Source: JBKBIP01 sp046297495 (lineage in GTDB: Bacteria > Planctomycetota > Planctomycetia > Gemmatales > Gemmataceae). Taken from it: a stretch of 64,000 bases of DNA. Of this stretch, positions 25,550 to 35,267 are shown piece after piece. A model generated the notes under the pieces. It did not search any database. It saw only the letters and a list, made by a program, of their open reading frames with translations, and was not told where the DNA came from. How positions within the stretch are numbered: the first letter of the stretch is position 1; each line of letters opens with the position of its first letter. The position numbers and the translations under genes were made by a program. The stretch covers positions 1 through 64,000 of the forward strand of contig JBKBIP010000021.1 of the NCBI GenBank assembly GCA_046297495.1, written 5' to 3'.

Positions 25550-26755
25550 TTAGGAGCCGGAAGCCACCGGCGTCGGCGCCGGCGCGGGGGGGAGAGGGAT
25601 CATCGGTTCGCGGCGATTGGGCAAGGGGCCGTAGAGCCGCGTGTAGTAGATGTTCAAGCCGTGGACGGCGTGGTACAGCGAGCCGCCATCGACCGGATCG
25701 TTCTGGGAATCGAGAATCATCAAGGCCAGGGCGTTGGCGGCGCTTTGCATCCACTCTTGCTTGAGTTCCTCATCCGTCAAGGTCAGAGCCAACCATTCGA
25801 GGATGTGGCCGGTCGTGTTGATGCGCGTCTCCTTGCTGGTAGCATTACCCGGACCCCGGAAGAAATTCGTCGAGAAGGAACCGTCCGCGTTTTGATACTT
25901 CTTGGCGATGTCGCGGTACTTGGCCATCTTGTCGGCTACTTCCTTCCAGACCCCTTCCGTCTGGCCGCCGTTTTGCAAGTGCAGATGATAAGCCCAGCAC
26001 AGCCCGAACAATCGATGCGTGCCACCGCAGGCCGCCGATTCGATGGGTTCATCTAGCTCATAGCGCACCAGGTCTTCCAGGGTCAATTCCTCGCCGTGAG
26101 CATTGACCCAGGAATGATCAGTGCCATAGTATTGTGCCACAATGGTCACCGTCCAGCTCAGCTCCTGCTTGGGTACGCCGGGTTTGGCTACGGTGCTGGC
26201 CCGCATCTTGGAGTGGTTGCAAAAGTCCAGGAAGGTATATTCCTTGCCAAAGACGAAGACTTTCTTGTCCGCGGGTGTCCCCCATTGCCCCATCTCGGAG
26301 ATGAACTGGTCTTGGTGCCCTTGGGCGACGAAGGCCTCGACCGGCCCCGCCCCTGCCCAGGGGACGTCCAAGCCGTAGGTCGTCGGCACGAAGACCAAGC
26401 CGCGTAGCTGGCCACCGCCGAAGATGTAGTCCAGGGCGTTGACACGCATGCCGGAGTTCGGATCGCGCAAGGTGACGTCTGGCCCCAGTCCCAAGATGCC
26501 GTGGAACACCGTCCAGAAACCATGCGTCAGCAGCAAGTCGCGCTGCCAGACGTGCTCAATGGCAGCGGCGATGCGTTCCTGGGGACCCCTGGCCAGGGGA
26601 GTCGGCGGCAGCGGCAAGGTTTCCGCCGCCGTCGGCGCCGGCCCGCGATCCGCCGGATGCTCCGGCGACAGCGGTTTATCCACGGGGGCACAAGTCGCGA
26701 GCCATAAAACGGTCATCGCGCCCAAAGTCCACCCAATTCGTTTCGTGATGTGCAT
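25550..26755 (-). CDS. Lipoprotein with toroid-like repeats, function unknown
   Basis: 401 residues from the ATG at 26755. The N-terminus has a lipoprotein signal with lipobox LATC (C22) followed by a proline-rich linker. The mature part contains helices and motifs such as NADGSFSTNFF and TTGHILEWLALTL, which recall the alpha/alpha-toroid repeats of terpene cyclase/prenyltransferase-like proteins. The family is frequent in planctomycetes and has carried misleading database names; no enzyme activity is known to me. The start overlaps the stop of the HTTM gene as TGATG, so it belongs to the same operon. A proline/alanine-rich tail ends the protein. Confidence 0.8.
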   Translation of the reverse strand: MHITKRIGWTLGAMTVLWLATCAPVDKPLSPEHPADRGPAPTAAETLPLPPTPLARGPQERIAAAIEHVWQRDLLLTHGFWTVFHGILGLGPDVTLRDPNSGMRVNALDYIFGGGQLRGLVFVPTTYGLDVPWAGAGPVEAFVAQGHQDQFISEMGQWGTPADKKVFVFGKEYTFLDFCNHSKMRASTVAKPGVPKQELSWTVTIVAQYYGTDHSWVNAHGEELTLEDLVRYELDEPIESAACGGTHRLFGLCWAYHLHLQNGGQTEGVWKEVADKMAKYRDIAKKYQNADGSFSTNFFRGPGNATSKETRINTTGHILEWLALTLTDEELKQEWMQSAANALALMILDSQNDPVDGGSLYHAVHGLNIYYTRLYGPLPNRREPMIPLPPAPAPTPVASGS

Positions 26756-27885
26756 CAGCGTTGCCCCACTGTTACCAGGGAATCGGCTTCCTGCGTGGAA
26801 CTTTTCGGTAACGCTCGTTCCTCGGGGCGTTCCGCCAGCCGGTTGAGGCCGGGCAACCGCGACAGCCAAGCGAACCAGCGCCGCCATTCCTCGGCGCTGA
26901 CGTAACTGAGACAGCCAATGAAGATCGCCGGGCCGAACAACGGCAGGTGGTAGAGGAAGCTATTCCCCAACCAGGCGATGACCCCACCGCCGATCAGTAA
27001 CGGCCGCCAGCGCCGGCTCCAGGCGAACACCGGAAATGCGAACTGCCATGCCAGCGTCGCATAGGCGAACACGCTGAGCCAGCCGATATACAACTGCGGG
27101 TTGCTGATGCTGTTCCGCAAATCAGTGACCGTGGCTTCAAACGGCGGATACAGGGGGTACCAGAAGGCGATCCCTGACCACCAAGTCCCGGCTTGCAGCT
27201 TGTGGAACGCGCTGGCCAGGATGGCGATGGCGAAATGCACTTGCAGCAGCCGCAGGGCCAAGTTAGCGCCCAGGCTGGGTCGGGACATGGATTTGACCTT
27301 GTCGGTGAGTCGCGTCAGCCAGCCCGGCCACGGCCCCAGCACGCCGGCCAGCCCGTCTTGCCCGGCGGTTCGCAACCCCAGTAGCAAGTAACCCAGCATC
27401 ATGTAAAAGGCCAGTATCAGCACCAGGGCATCACCGTCATAGAAAAAAGCGGGATTGACGGTGAACGACGCCACGCATACCCACGTCAGCAGCCCCGTCA
27501 GACGCGGCCACAAGCCGAGCGTGAACACGACGATCAGCGCCAGCGTGCCCCAGTAAAAGGCGGCCAGCGTTGCCGAATTTGAATTCACGACAAACAACAG
27601 CGACCAACTGACTGGCAGCCGCCCTTCTTCCTCGGACAACCGGCTCATGGCGAGATAGGCGTTATGATCGAACCAGCCCTGCGCGCCGAATAAGTCATCC
27701 AGATGACCCGCGAAAGGCAACAGCCACGACAGCAACAGCAATCCCACCAACACGCGCACGACGTGCAAGCCAATGGGATCGACAGGCATGAACCAAAAGC
27801 GCGTCCAGGCCTGAATCGGCCCAGAGGCGGAATCAGTCGGCGGCGGGGCGCTGGCCGCGACGGGTGTGACGCGGGAAGTTTTCAC
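26755..27885 (-). CDS. HTTM domain-containing membrane protein
   Basis: 376 residues with about eight hydrophobic segments. HTTM (horizontally transferred transmembrane) proteins are related to the membrane part of vitamin K-dependent gamma-carboxylase. Typical features seen are WTRFWFMPVDPIGLHVVRV at the N-terminus, DLFGAQGWF after the first helix, the polar loop with NPAFFYDGDAL, and the second-half motif IAILASAFHKLQAGTWWSG. Bacterial members have no proven function. The start overlaps the stop of the upstream gene by four bases (ATGA), and its stop overlaps the start of the lipoprotein gene, making a tight three-gene unit. The C-terminus (about 40 residues) is soluble and charged. Confidence 0.87.
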   Translation of the reverse strand: MKTSRVTPVAASAPPPTDSASGPIQAWTRFWFMPVDPIGLHVVRVLVGLLLLSWLLPFAGHLDDLFGAQGWFDHNAYLAMSRLSEEEGRLPVSWSLLFVVNSNSATLAAFYWGTLALIVVFTLGLWPRLTGLLTWVCVASFTVNPAFFYDGDALVLILAFYMMLGYLLLGLRTAGQDGLAGVLGPWPGWLTRLTDKVKSMSRPSLGANLALRLLQVHFAIAILASAFHKLQAGTWWSGIAFWYPLYPPFEATVTDLRNSISNPQLYIGWLSVFAYATLAWQFAFPVFAWSRRWRPLLIGGGVIAWLGNSFLYHLPLFGPAIFIGCLSYVSAEEWRRWFAWLSRLPGLNRLAERPEERALPKSSTQEADSLVTVGQR

Positions 27886-28634
27886 CGTGGTAACGCTCCA
27901 AAGTTCCAGTTTTGCGTATCAAAAACCATCGACGGAATGCTCTGGTCCCAAAGCACCTGCGGCGGAATCGGCGATTGCGTTTGTCGAATCAATTTCACCC
28001 GGACGACCCCTTGGTCCTTGTACTTCCGGCAGAGATGCCGAGCGAACGAATTCACCATCAGCATGGCCATGCTCGAAGGATGAGACAAGGGTCGATCGCG
28101 CGGCGCCAAATTCTCCGGTCGGCTGACCAGCGCCATGTTGAAATTCGATTGTTCGTCCCAGAAGTGCACTTCCGGGGGCTTGCTGTCGTCGGGATAGACT
28201 TTTTCTTGCGTGAGTTGGAAGGGCGGGACGTCCATGGTCGCCAGCTTCTCCGCGAGCAAGCGTTGCCGGTGCCGCACCCAAAAATTGACGTTCTCATCGG
28301 GTAGTCGGACGACGGCCACCTGTTTGCCAGTCTCATCGAGCAAACGCATCTCCAGTCGAGCACCCAACATGGTCGGGTTGTTCGACATGTAATGAAAATT
28401 GTACGCCAGCCGCAGTGGATCAAGATAATACGGGGCGGTACGTTGATTGATGGCCAACGCGAATTGGGGGGGCTGTTCCGGGTACGACATTCCCTGCATC
28501 GACGCCCAAGGACCGCTGGGCGCGGCCAGGACCACGATCACGACCGCGAATAGGTGCAACAGAATGAAGGCACTGCCGACAATGACTAGCCATCGCGGCA
28601 CCGCTTCCGGGCTGGTGGATGGACTCTGGGACAT
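27882..28634 (-). CDS. Membrane-anchored protein of unknown function, first gene of HTTM operon
   Basis: 250 residues from the ATG at 28634, which has GGGAG about 8 bases upstream. One membrane helix (about residues 15-40, WLVIVGSAFILLHLFAVVIV) anchors the protein, and about 205 residues follow, probably outside. The outer part has no family I recognise; it contains PYYLDPLRLAYNFHYMSNNP and several lysine/arginine-rich helices. Because its stop overlaps the HTTM gene start, it is likely to form a complex with that protein. An alternative ATG at 28652 is six codons upstream. Confidence 0.8.
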   Translation of the reverse strand: MSQSPSTSPEAVPRWLVIVGSAFILLHLFAVVIVVLAAPSGPWASMQGMSYPEQPPQFALAINQRTAPYYLDPLRLAYNFHYMSNNPTMLGARLEMRLLDETGKQVAVVRLPDENVNFWVRHRQRLLAEKLATMDVPPFQLTQEKVYPDDSKPPEVHFWDEQSNFNMALVSRPENLAPRDRPLSHPSSMAMLMVNSFARHLCRKYKDQGVVRVKLIRQTQSPIPPQVLWDQSIPSMVFDTQNWNFGALPR

Positions 28635-28890
28635 GGATGCTTCTCCCAACAATCTGTCCGGTTTGAGTTCTGGGCGTCATTCCTCCAGAGTACACATTCC
28701 TGGCGAAAAAACAGCCTGTTTTCGCCACTCGCTCATAATTTCCAGATTTACCCGAACGGTGCATTTGCTGCAACTAGCAAATCAGGCGCTCTGCTTGCTG
28801 GTGACATTGGCTCGTGTCAGCGCGAACCGCTACAATCAAGGGGTAAAAGCCAAAACGATTCACTGGGCCAGTAACGCCCCGCATGCCGCC

Positions 28891-30057
28891 ATGAATCTGT
28901 CCATGATTCAGCAATTATTGTCATCTGAAGGACAAGCCGCGTTGGCGGCGGCGGCGGAGATGGAACCGACGGCGCCGACCTGGCTTCGCTGTGGCGAACG
29001 CTTGCGGCGGCGGTTTCCAGCTGAGCTGGCCCGCGTCGCGTTGGAAACGGTCCTGCTGCGCCAGCGGGCTCAGGCTAAATTCACGCGGGCCGACCAGATG
29101 TACTTCACGCGCGAAGCATTGGAACAGGCGACCAGTGAGAGCGTGGCGCGCTACCGGGCGCGGCGCTATGCCCCTTTTGCCCAGGTTGCGGACCTGTGTT
29201 GCGGTATTGGCGGCGACACGCTGGGGCTGGCGGGTGTGGCTTCCGTGACTGCCGTGGACAACGATCCCGTGCGCCTGGCCATGGCGCGGGCCAACGTGGC
29301 GGCGTATGAGGGTCCGTATCCGGTAATATTTCGCCAAGAGGACGTGTCACGGCTGTCGGCATGGAACGTGCCGGCCTATTTTTTCGATCCCGACCGGCGC
29401 ACGGGTGGACGGCGTCATGTCTCGATCCGAGACTATCAACCGCCCCTTGATGCGGTGTTGGCCCGGTTGCCGAACGAGGCGGCGCTAGGCGTGAAGCTCG
29501 CGCCGGCGGTGGCGTGGAATGAGCTGCAAACCTACGCTGCCGAAGTTGAATTTATTTCGCTCCACGGTGAATTGAAGGAAGGGGTGCTCTGGTTTGGCCC
29601 GTTGCGCACGACAACCCACCGGGCCACCGTCTTGCCGGGGCCGTACACCCTGACCGCCACGGAGCCAGTCCCCCCGCGTCCGCCGTGCTCGCCGAGGATG
29701 TATCTGTACGATCCCGACCCCGCCATCACGCGCGCCGGTTTGGTCCGTAATTTGGCCGAGCTGCTCGACGCCGAACCGCTGGATGCCACGACGGCCTTGC
29801 TCACTGCCGAGACATGGCACGATACGCCGTTTGCCCGGTCCTATGTCATGGAAGAGGCGATCCCCTTTCAACGCCAACGCCTGAGCAGCTACCTGCGCGC
29901 TCGACATGTTGGCCAGGTAACGATCATCAAACGCGGCTCGGCGGTCGATGCCGACACCTTGATGCGCCAACTGAAATTATCCGGGCCGGAGCGGCGGACG
30001 CTGATCCTCACCAGAGTGCGGGGGAAACCGTATGGCCTCATCGCGCGGGACGTCTAA
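28891..30057 (+). CDS. Class I SAM-dependent methyltransferase with THUMP-like domain
   Basis: 388 residues. The SAM-binding core is clear: VADLCCGIGGDT (99-110, motif I), AVDNDP (121-126) and YFFDPDRR (motif IV, around 160-168). The N-terminal helices and the C-terminal segment (RSYVMEEAIPFQRQRL ending in KPYGLIARDV) fit a THUMP-like domain as in predicted RNA methyltransferases. The target is probably RNA, but this is inference. The ATG at 28891 has no clear ribosome site. The frame is open back to 28447, but that part is antisense to the neighbouring gene. The gene is convergent with the ThuA gene, 12 bases apart. Confidence 0.85.
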   Translation: MNLSMIQQLLSSEGQAALAAAAEMEPTAPTWLRCGERLRRRFPAELARVALETVLLRQRAQAKFTRADQMYFTREALEQATSESVARYRARRYAPFAQVADLCCGIGGDTLGLAGVASVTAVDNDPVRLAMARANVAAYEGPYPVIFRQEDVSRLSAWNVPAYFFDPDRRTGGRRHVSIRDYQPPLDAVLARLPNEAALGVKLAPAVAWNELQTYAAEVEFISLHGELKEGVLWFGPLRTTTHRATVLPGPYTLTATEPVPPRPPCSPRMYLYDPDPAITRAGLVRNLAELLDAEPLDATTALLTAETWHDTPFARSYVMEEAIPFQRQRLSSYLRARHVGQVTIIKRGSAVDADTLMRQLKLSGPERRTLILTRVRGKPYGLIARDV

Positions 30058-30069
30058 GTCAACGGTGGC

Positions 30070-31098
30070 TTACTTGTCACTCAACTGATGGTCGCTCGGT
30101 TTCACTCCTTTTTTGAATCCGTTGAACTTGAACGGCAATGGCTCGTACACGCCGACGATGTCCACCTTGGCTTTGGCGGGAATCTGGTCCTCCATGCCCA
30201 AAGCCCAGTAGCTGGCGTTGACCAGCAAGCGGCGCAATCCCTCGCTTTGCAAATCTTGCGACGCCCCCATCGTGGTGGTGAAAACGCGGGCGGTTTTCCC
30301 CTGTTGGCCGGTGTAGGTCTTGGTCCAGGCAATGGGCATCATGGGGTCATTTTGCTTCCCCTCGACCGGCTGGTCGTTTGGCTTCATGCCGCTGAGGACT
30401 TGCCCCAGCACTAGCGGCTTGCTGTCGCCGGGAAGCGGCAGATTCAGGCCATAGACATCAGTTGGCCCCCAGATGTCGCCATCCTGGATCCCCCGAACGA
30501 TGGGGTGCCCCTTGGCGTCCGCCGCGATGAGGCCGCGCGTGCTTTGGGAGCCGTGCTTGCCGTGATGGCTTACCCATGTCTCCCCCAACACCTGCTTGCC
30601 AAAGCCGCCTGGCATTTCCTTACTACGCCAACTGTAGCGAGAATAGGTTCCCCCTTCGGGAATGTTGAACGCATGGGTCGCCGTCCGTAAGCCGATGATC
30701 GGTTTGCCCGATTCGAGGTAATCGACCAGATGCTTCATCTGCTCGTCGGGTAAGTTGCGAAAGCGCGTGAATAGAATTAACAGATCGGCATCTTTTAGTT
30801 TTTCCAGACCGGGAATGTTGCTGACGTTCGGGTTGATCTCCCCCGTCTTGGGATCGACGGCGAACAGGACGGTGCACTTAAAGCCATGATGTTTGGCCAG
30901 GATTTTCCCCAGCTGCGGCAACGCTTCCTCGGAGCGGTACTCCTCGTCCCCGCTGACCAGGACAATGTGTTTCCCTTTGCCTGGTCCCTCAAAGCCGTCA
31001 TACACCACCCACGGCTCGGCGGCACGAACCGGGAGGGCGAAGCAAAAGAGACAGGTAAACAGCAAGGTAGTAGTAAAAAGTGATTGTCGCGGGTTCAC
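30070..31098 (-). CDS. Secreted ThuA-domain protein
   Basis: 342 residues from GTG 31098, with AAAGGA 8 bases upstream. A signal peptide is visible (LFTTTLLFTCLFCFALPVRA). The mature protein is a ThuA-like domain with a class I glutamine-amidotransferase-like fold: HIVLVSGDEEYRSEEALP, LLILFTRFRNLPDEQMKHL, GKPIIGLRTATHAF, PIAWTKTYTGQQG and RVFTTTMG. ThuA proteins have been linked to disaccharide use, and planctomycetes have many secreted ones near sulfatases. An upstream ATG at 31158 is less likely since it adds residues before the signal peptide. The sulfatase gene lies 89 bases upstream on the same strand. Confidence 0.87.
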   Translation of the reverse strand: MNPRQSLFTTTLLFTCLFCFALPVRAAEPWVVYDGFEGPGKGKHIVLVSGDEEYRSEEALPQLGKILAKHHGFKCTVLFAVDPKTGEINPNVSNIPGLEKLKDADLLILFTRFRNLPDEQMKHLVDYLESGKPIIGLRTATHAFNIPEGGTYSRYSWRSKEMPGGFGKQVLGETWVSHHGKHGSQSTRGLIAADAKGHPIVRGIQDGDIWGPTDVYGLNLPLPGDSKPLVLGQVLSGMKPNDQPVEGKQNDPMMPIAWTKTYTGQQGKTARVFTTTMGASQDLQSEGLRRLLVNASYWALGMEDQIPAKAKVDIVGVYEPLPFKFNGFKKGVKPSDHQLSDK

Positions 31099-31187
31099 GG
31101 TTGGGTCCTTTGTGAGAATGATTAAAATAAATAACAACGAAATGTCAATCCGTGCCAATCAGTGTGTATCCGTGGCAAAATACGTCT

Positions 31188-32648
31188 TCACCTGCTCGCT
31201 GGTCGCCACGGTTGTGGGCCGCCTTCCGTGGCTTGCAGAAACTGGGCTCCGACGTCCTGGTACCATGCGTGCAGCTGGGAACGTAGTTCATTGACTTTAT
31301 CCGGCATCTGGTCGGCGAGGTCCTTGTGCTCGCCAATGTCCGTTTTCAAGTTATACAAGTGGACGCGCCCATCCTCGAAGCGCTCGATCAGTTTGTAGTC
31401 GCCGAGCCGGATGGCCCCGCTGGGAACCCCCCCCTGGTTGCTGTAGTGCGGATAGTGCCAAAACAGGGGGCGCGGCTGGTCCGGTTTCTCCCCCTTGAGT
31501 AACGGCACCAGGCTGACACCATCGCGGTGTTGCCGAGGCTGGGCGGGCAAGCCAGCGATGTCCAGCAGCGTCGGATAGAAGTCCATGCTAATCACCGGCG
31601 TGTCGCAGGTACTCCCCGGCTTGGTGACCCCCGGCCACTTCACCAGGTATGGCACGCGGATACCCCCTTCATACACCCAGCCCTTGGCTCCGCGCAACGG
31701 CAAGTTGGAGGTGGGAAATCCTTCCGAGGTCGAAACTCCGCCATTGTCGCTGAGATAGCAAATCACTGTATCATCATCGAGATTCAATTCCTTCAACTTG
31801 TCGAGCACCCGACCGATGCTAGTGTCCATCTTTTCGACCATCGCCGCATAGACCGGATGATTTTGACGGATACGCACCTGACGAGGCTCTTGCACTGGCC
31901 AGACCTGTTCCTCGGTGGCGAAGTCCGGCGCATGGGGTAACTTGGCCGCCTTGGCTTTGTACTTATCAATCAGTTCTGGCGGCGCTTGTAAAGGGATGTG
32001 AACCGTGTAATAGGACAGGTACAGCAGGAACGGTTGCTCCTTGCTGTCTTCCAGAATTTTTAGGGCCTCGTTGGTCAGCCGGTCGGTCAGGTACTCCCCC
32101 TTGGGACCGTCGAGGAGACGCGGGTTCTTATAGGGGGAAAAGTACCCTCCCGGCGGCGAGCCGCGGTTATGGCCGCCAATGTTGATGTCAAATCCTCGGT
32201 ATTCCGGCCAGTATTTCTCCGTCTCCCCCAGGTGCCACTTGCCGAGGAAGGCGGTGCGATAACCTCCGGCTTTGAGGGCCTCGGCCAACGTGACTTCCTC
32301 CAGCGGCATGTTGTTGTTGAGCGGGGCCGGCGCGAAACGTCCTTGCCGCAGGCCGGTGAACCAGTTGGTGCAGCCCGCGCGCGTCGGGTACTTGCCAGTC
32401 ATGATGCTGAAGCGCGTCGGGCTGCACACCGGATTGGCGACGTAGCCATTCGTAAAGCGCATCCCTTCGCGGGCCAACCGATCCACGTTAGGCGTCTCAT
32501 AAAAGGTGTTCGGATTGTTGGCCCCAATATCCATGTAGCCCAAGTCATCCACCAGGAAAAAGACGAAATTCGGTTTCCTGGCTTCAGCCGGTGCGGCAAG
32601 CCAGAGCAGCAGCACGCCGGCAACTAGAAGACGGCAAATGGCTGTCAT
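31188..32648 (-). CDS. Secreted formylglycine-dependent sulfatase
   Basis: 486 residues with a signal peptide (LLVAGVLLLWLAAPAEA). It is an arylsulfatase A-type enzyme of the alkaline phosphatase superfamily that removes sulfate esters. Metal ligands include D34-D35 (FLVDDLGYMD). The catalytic cysteine is C75 in CSPTR, to be oxidised to formylglycine; the extended signature runs on through MTGKYPTRAG. KWHLGE and the later YLSDNGG carry further active-site residues. The ATG at 32648 has AGAGGA upstream. The substrate is likely a sulfated polysaccharide, by analogy only. It probably forms a unit with the ThuA gene downstream. Confidence 0.93.
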   Translation of the reverse strand: MTAICRLLVAGVLLLWLAAPAEARKPNFVFFLVDDLGYMDIGANNPNTFYETPNVDRLAREGMRFTNGYVANPVCSPTRFSIMTGKYPTRAGCTNWFTGLRQGRFAPAPLNNNMPLEEVTLAEALKAGGYRTAFLGKWHLGETEKYWPEYRGFDINIGGHNRGSPPGGYFSPYKNPRLLDGPKGEYLTDRLTNEALKILEDSKEQPFLLYLSYYTVHIPLQAPPELIDKYKAKAAKLPHAPDFATEEQVWPVQEPRQVRIRQNHPVYAAMVEKMDTSIGRVLDKLKELNLDDDTVICYLSDNGGVSTSEGFPTSNLPLRGAKGWVYEGGIRVPYLVKWPGVTKPGSTCDTPVISMDFYPTLLDIAGLPAQPRQHRDGVSLVPLLKGEKPDQPRPLFWHYPHYSNQGGVPSGAIRLGDYKLIERFEDGRVHLYNLKTDIGEHKDLADQMPDKVNELRSQLHAWYQDVGAQFLQATEGGPQPWRPASR

Positions 32649-32930
32649 AAAAAAGTCCTCTCGTCAATAGTGCCGTATATGACATTCGATCCTATCTTGG
32701 AATTCATCGTTTCGCGCATACGGGCGATTCCCTGTGCGAATCCATTTATTGGCCATGCTTGGTATGCCATGTGTTGTACAAACCTTAGCGACATCTTGCT
32801 ATACGATTTGTCAAAACTCGCATCCTGCGCCAGCACGCAACTGGACACGAATGCTTTCCTGCCTATACTCTGAACGGTGAGACTTCTCAATGGGGAGTGT
32901 TCCCAACTCAAACCCCGGGGGGCCTTACGC

Positions 32931-34448
32931 ATGACTGTGCAGGTGTTGCCAGTGGATACCTTCAATCAGCAACTTGTCGCCAACGTTCACCCGGCCGATT
33001 GGGTCAATCCCACGCCAGCGGAGCGTTATCATCTCGTTGTTCTCGGGGCGGGGACGGCGGGGCTGGTGACGGCGGCGGGGGCGGCAGGCTTGGGGGCGCG
33101 GGTCGCGCTTATCGAACGCGAGTTGATGGGGGGTGATTGTCTCAACGTGGGCTGCGTGCCGTCCAAGGCGCTGCTGCGCGCCGGCAGGGCCGTCGCCCAC
33201 GTTCGCGGGGGAGACATGTTTGGCGTGCGGCTCGGTAACGGCGTTCACGTCGATTTTCCCGCCGTCATGGAACGCATGCGCCGCTTGCGGGCGTCGATCA
33301 GCCCGCATGACTCCGCCGCTCGTTTTCGCGCGCTGGGGGTCGATGTGTTTCTCGGTGCGGGACGGTTCACCAGTCCCGAAACAATCGAAGTCGCCGGCCA
33401 GACGTTGCGTTTCGCTCGCGCCGTCATCGCCACTGGTGGGCGAGCACTGGTTCCGCCTATCCCCGGTTTGGACCGGATCGACTACCTGACCAACGCCAAC
33501 GTGTTTTCCTTGACGGAGTTGCCGCGTCGCTTAGTTGTCATTGGAGGGGGCGCTATCGGTTGTGAGTTGGCTCAGGCTTTCGCCCGCTTCGGTTCCCATG
33601 TCACCATCGTGGAATTGTTGCCGCGCATCCTGGCCATCGAAGAACCGGAAGCCAGCGCCCTGGTCACTCAGTCCCTGGAGCGCGACGGCGTGACTATCAT
33701 GGTTCACACGAAAGCCGTCCGCTTTGCCAAGGACAACGGGGAAACCATCATTGAGGTGGAGCGGAACGGAGAACGGAGTGAGCTACACGCCGATGCCGTG
33801 CTGTTGTCCATTGGCCGGGTTCCCAATGTCGAAGAATTGAATCTGGAGGCGGCCCAGGTACGCTTTGACAAGAAGCAAGGAGTTGTCGTCAACGACTACC
33901 TGCGAACGAGCAATCCCCGCATCTTTGCTGCTGGGGACATTTGTTCACGCTACAAGTTCACCCATGCCGCCGACGCTTTGGCCCGCATCGTCATTCAAAA
34001 TGCCTTGATTTTCCCAACCGCCAAAGCTAGCGCGTTGACCATCCCATGGTGTACCTACACCGAGCCGGAAGTCGCCCATGTGGGTTTGTACGAACAGGAG
34101 GCCAGGGACAAAGGCATAAAAATACGCACTTTCACGCAACCACTCAACCAGGTAGATCGGGCCATTTTGGATGGGGAAACCGAGGGATACGTCAAGGTAC
34201 TCATTGGTAATCGGGGAGACAAGATACTCGGCGCTACCGTGGTAGCCGCCCACGCCGGTGACCTGATTGCCGAGCTTACCCTAGCGATGGTCAACCGAAT
34301 TGGACTGAGCAAGATCGCTCGCGTCATTCACCCGTATCCAACGCAAGCCGAGGCCATCAAGAAAATCGGCGACGCCTATAACCGCACTCGCTTGACACTG
34401 TGGGCGCGATGGTTGTTGCGCAAGTGGTTCGCGTGGAAACATGGCTGA
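32931..34448 (+). CDS. Mercuric-reductase-like pyridine nucleotide-disulfide oxidoreductase
   Basis: 505 residues of the class I flavoprotein disulfide reductase family. The FAD-binding GAGTAG follows VVL near residue 39, and the redox pair is C70 and C75 in GGDCLNVGCVPSKALL. The NAD(P)-binding GGGAIG is near residue 208, and the C-terminal dimer domain has the catalytic HPYPTQAEA. No N-terminal MerA HMA domain and no C-terminal vicinal cysteines are present, so mercury reduction is doubtful; the true substrate is unknown. The C-terminal basic tail (RWLLRKWFAWKHG) is typical of forms encoded beside TVP38 proteins. The ATG at 32931 follows a GGGGGG run. It is the first gene of a three-gene unit. 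Confidence 0.87.
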   Translation: MTVQVLPVDTFNQQLVANVHPADWVNPTPAERYHLVVLGAGTAGLVTAAGAAGLGARVALIERELMGGDCLNVGCVPSKALLRAGRAVAHVRGGDMFGVRLGNGVHVDFPAVMERMRRLRASISPHDSAARFRALGVDVFLGAGRFTSPETIEVAGQTLRFARAVIATGGRALVPPIPGLDRIDYLTNANVFSLTELPRRLVVIGGGAIGCELAQAFARFGSHVTIVELLPRILAIEEPEASALVTQSLERDGVTIMVHTKAVRFAKDNGETIIEVERNGERSELHADAVLLSIGRVPNVEELNLEAAQVRFDKKQGVVVNDYLRTSNPRIFAAGDICSRYKFTHAADALARIVIQNALIFPTAKASALTIPWCTYTEPEVAHVGLYEQEARDKGIKIRTFTQPLNQVDRAILDGETEGYVKVLIGNRGDKILGATVVAAHAGDLIAELTLAMVNRIGLSKIARVIHPYPTQAEAIKKIGDAYNRTRLTLWARWLLRKWFAWKHG

Positions 34449-34488
34449 GTAGTGGTTGACGGCATCCCAATGGTGATTGAGGTACCCA

Positions 34489-35226
34489 GTGTCCCATCGT
34501 CAATGTGCCGCGTTGCTCAAACTGGTCCTATTCGCTGCCTTGGTGGGGACGGCCATCTATTTTTTCCGTTTCACGGAGACGGGACGCGGTATTACCCCAG
34601 ACTCCATCCTGCGCCATTTGGAGAGCTACGATCCGGTTACCCTACGTTTGGTGTACGTGGTGCTCTACATCCTGGGTACGGTTTTGTTGTTTCCGGGTAC
34701 GTTGCTCAGCTTCGTGGGAGCGGTGCTGTTTGGGGCCTACGAAGGTACTCTCTGGACGTGGGTAGGGGCAGTCATCGGAGCGACATTGGCATTTTGGATG
34801 GCCAAGTTACTGGGACGCGATTTCGTCGATCAATTACTGGGGGGACGTCTGGCGACGTTGGATCAGCGCTTGCGCGACCACGGCTTCACGGGATTGTTGG
34901 TGATCCGGTTGATACCGCTGTTCCCATTCAATGGAGTGAATTTCGGTAGTGGTTTGACAAGCATTCGATCGCGCGACTACGTGCTGGCCACTGCCATCGG
35001 CATCTTGCCGGGTACCTTCGTCTATCAATTCCTGTTCGCCAAATTTGGCCGGCGCATTCTAACAGAGGGGCTGAAATGGGAATATCTGAAAGACACGGAA
35101 TTATGGCTGGCGCTGAGCATGTTCGTGCTATTTCTGGCAGTGGGGAAATGGTTCGCCAACAGGGTCCGAAGGAAAGTCGCGGCTGATCCTACGCTGGTGC
35201 CCAATGATACCGTGCGCTCCAAGTAG
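34489..35226 (+). CDS. TVP38/TMEM64 family membrane protein
   Basis: 245 residues with five or six membrane helices. The VTT/DedA-like core is seen as LLFPGTLLSFVGAVLFG, then the central GATLAFWMAKLLGRD and RLIPLFPFNGVNFGSGLT. DedA-type proteins take part in lipid scrambling and membrane homeostasis, and in bacteria they often sit next to or fused with flavoprotein reductases, as here. The GTG at 34489 has GAGG five bases upstream; a TTG at 34477 in the same frame is less likely. The reductase stop is 40 bases upstream. Confidence 0.9.
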   Translation: MSHRQCAALLKLVLFAALVGTAIYFFRFTETGRGITPDSILRHLESYDPVTLRLVYVVLYILGTVLLFPGTLLSFVGAVLFGAYEGTLWTWVGAVIGATLAFWMAKLLGRDFVDQLLGGRLATLDQRLRDHGFTGLLVIRLIPLFPFNGVNFGSGLTSIRSRDYVLATAIGILPGTFVYQFLFAKFGRRILTEGLKWEYLKDTELWLALSMFVLFLAVGKWFANRVRRKVAADPTLVPNDTVRSK

Positions 35227-35267
35227 GAGTCCAATCATCTCAAGGGTAAGAAAGGGTGAGGGAAACC

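Noticed and set aside
28819..28836. Possible solo half of family 2 (gcgcgaaccgct)
   Set aside because: Only 12 bases match and no partner arm exists; too short to separate from chance in GC-rich DNA.
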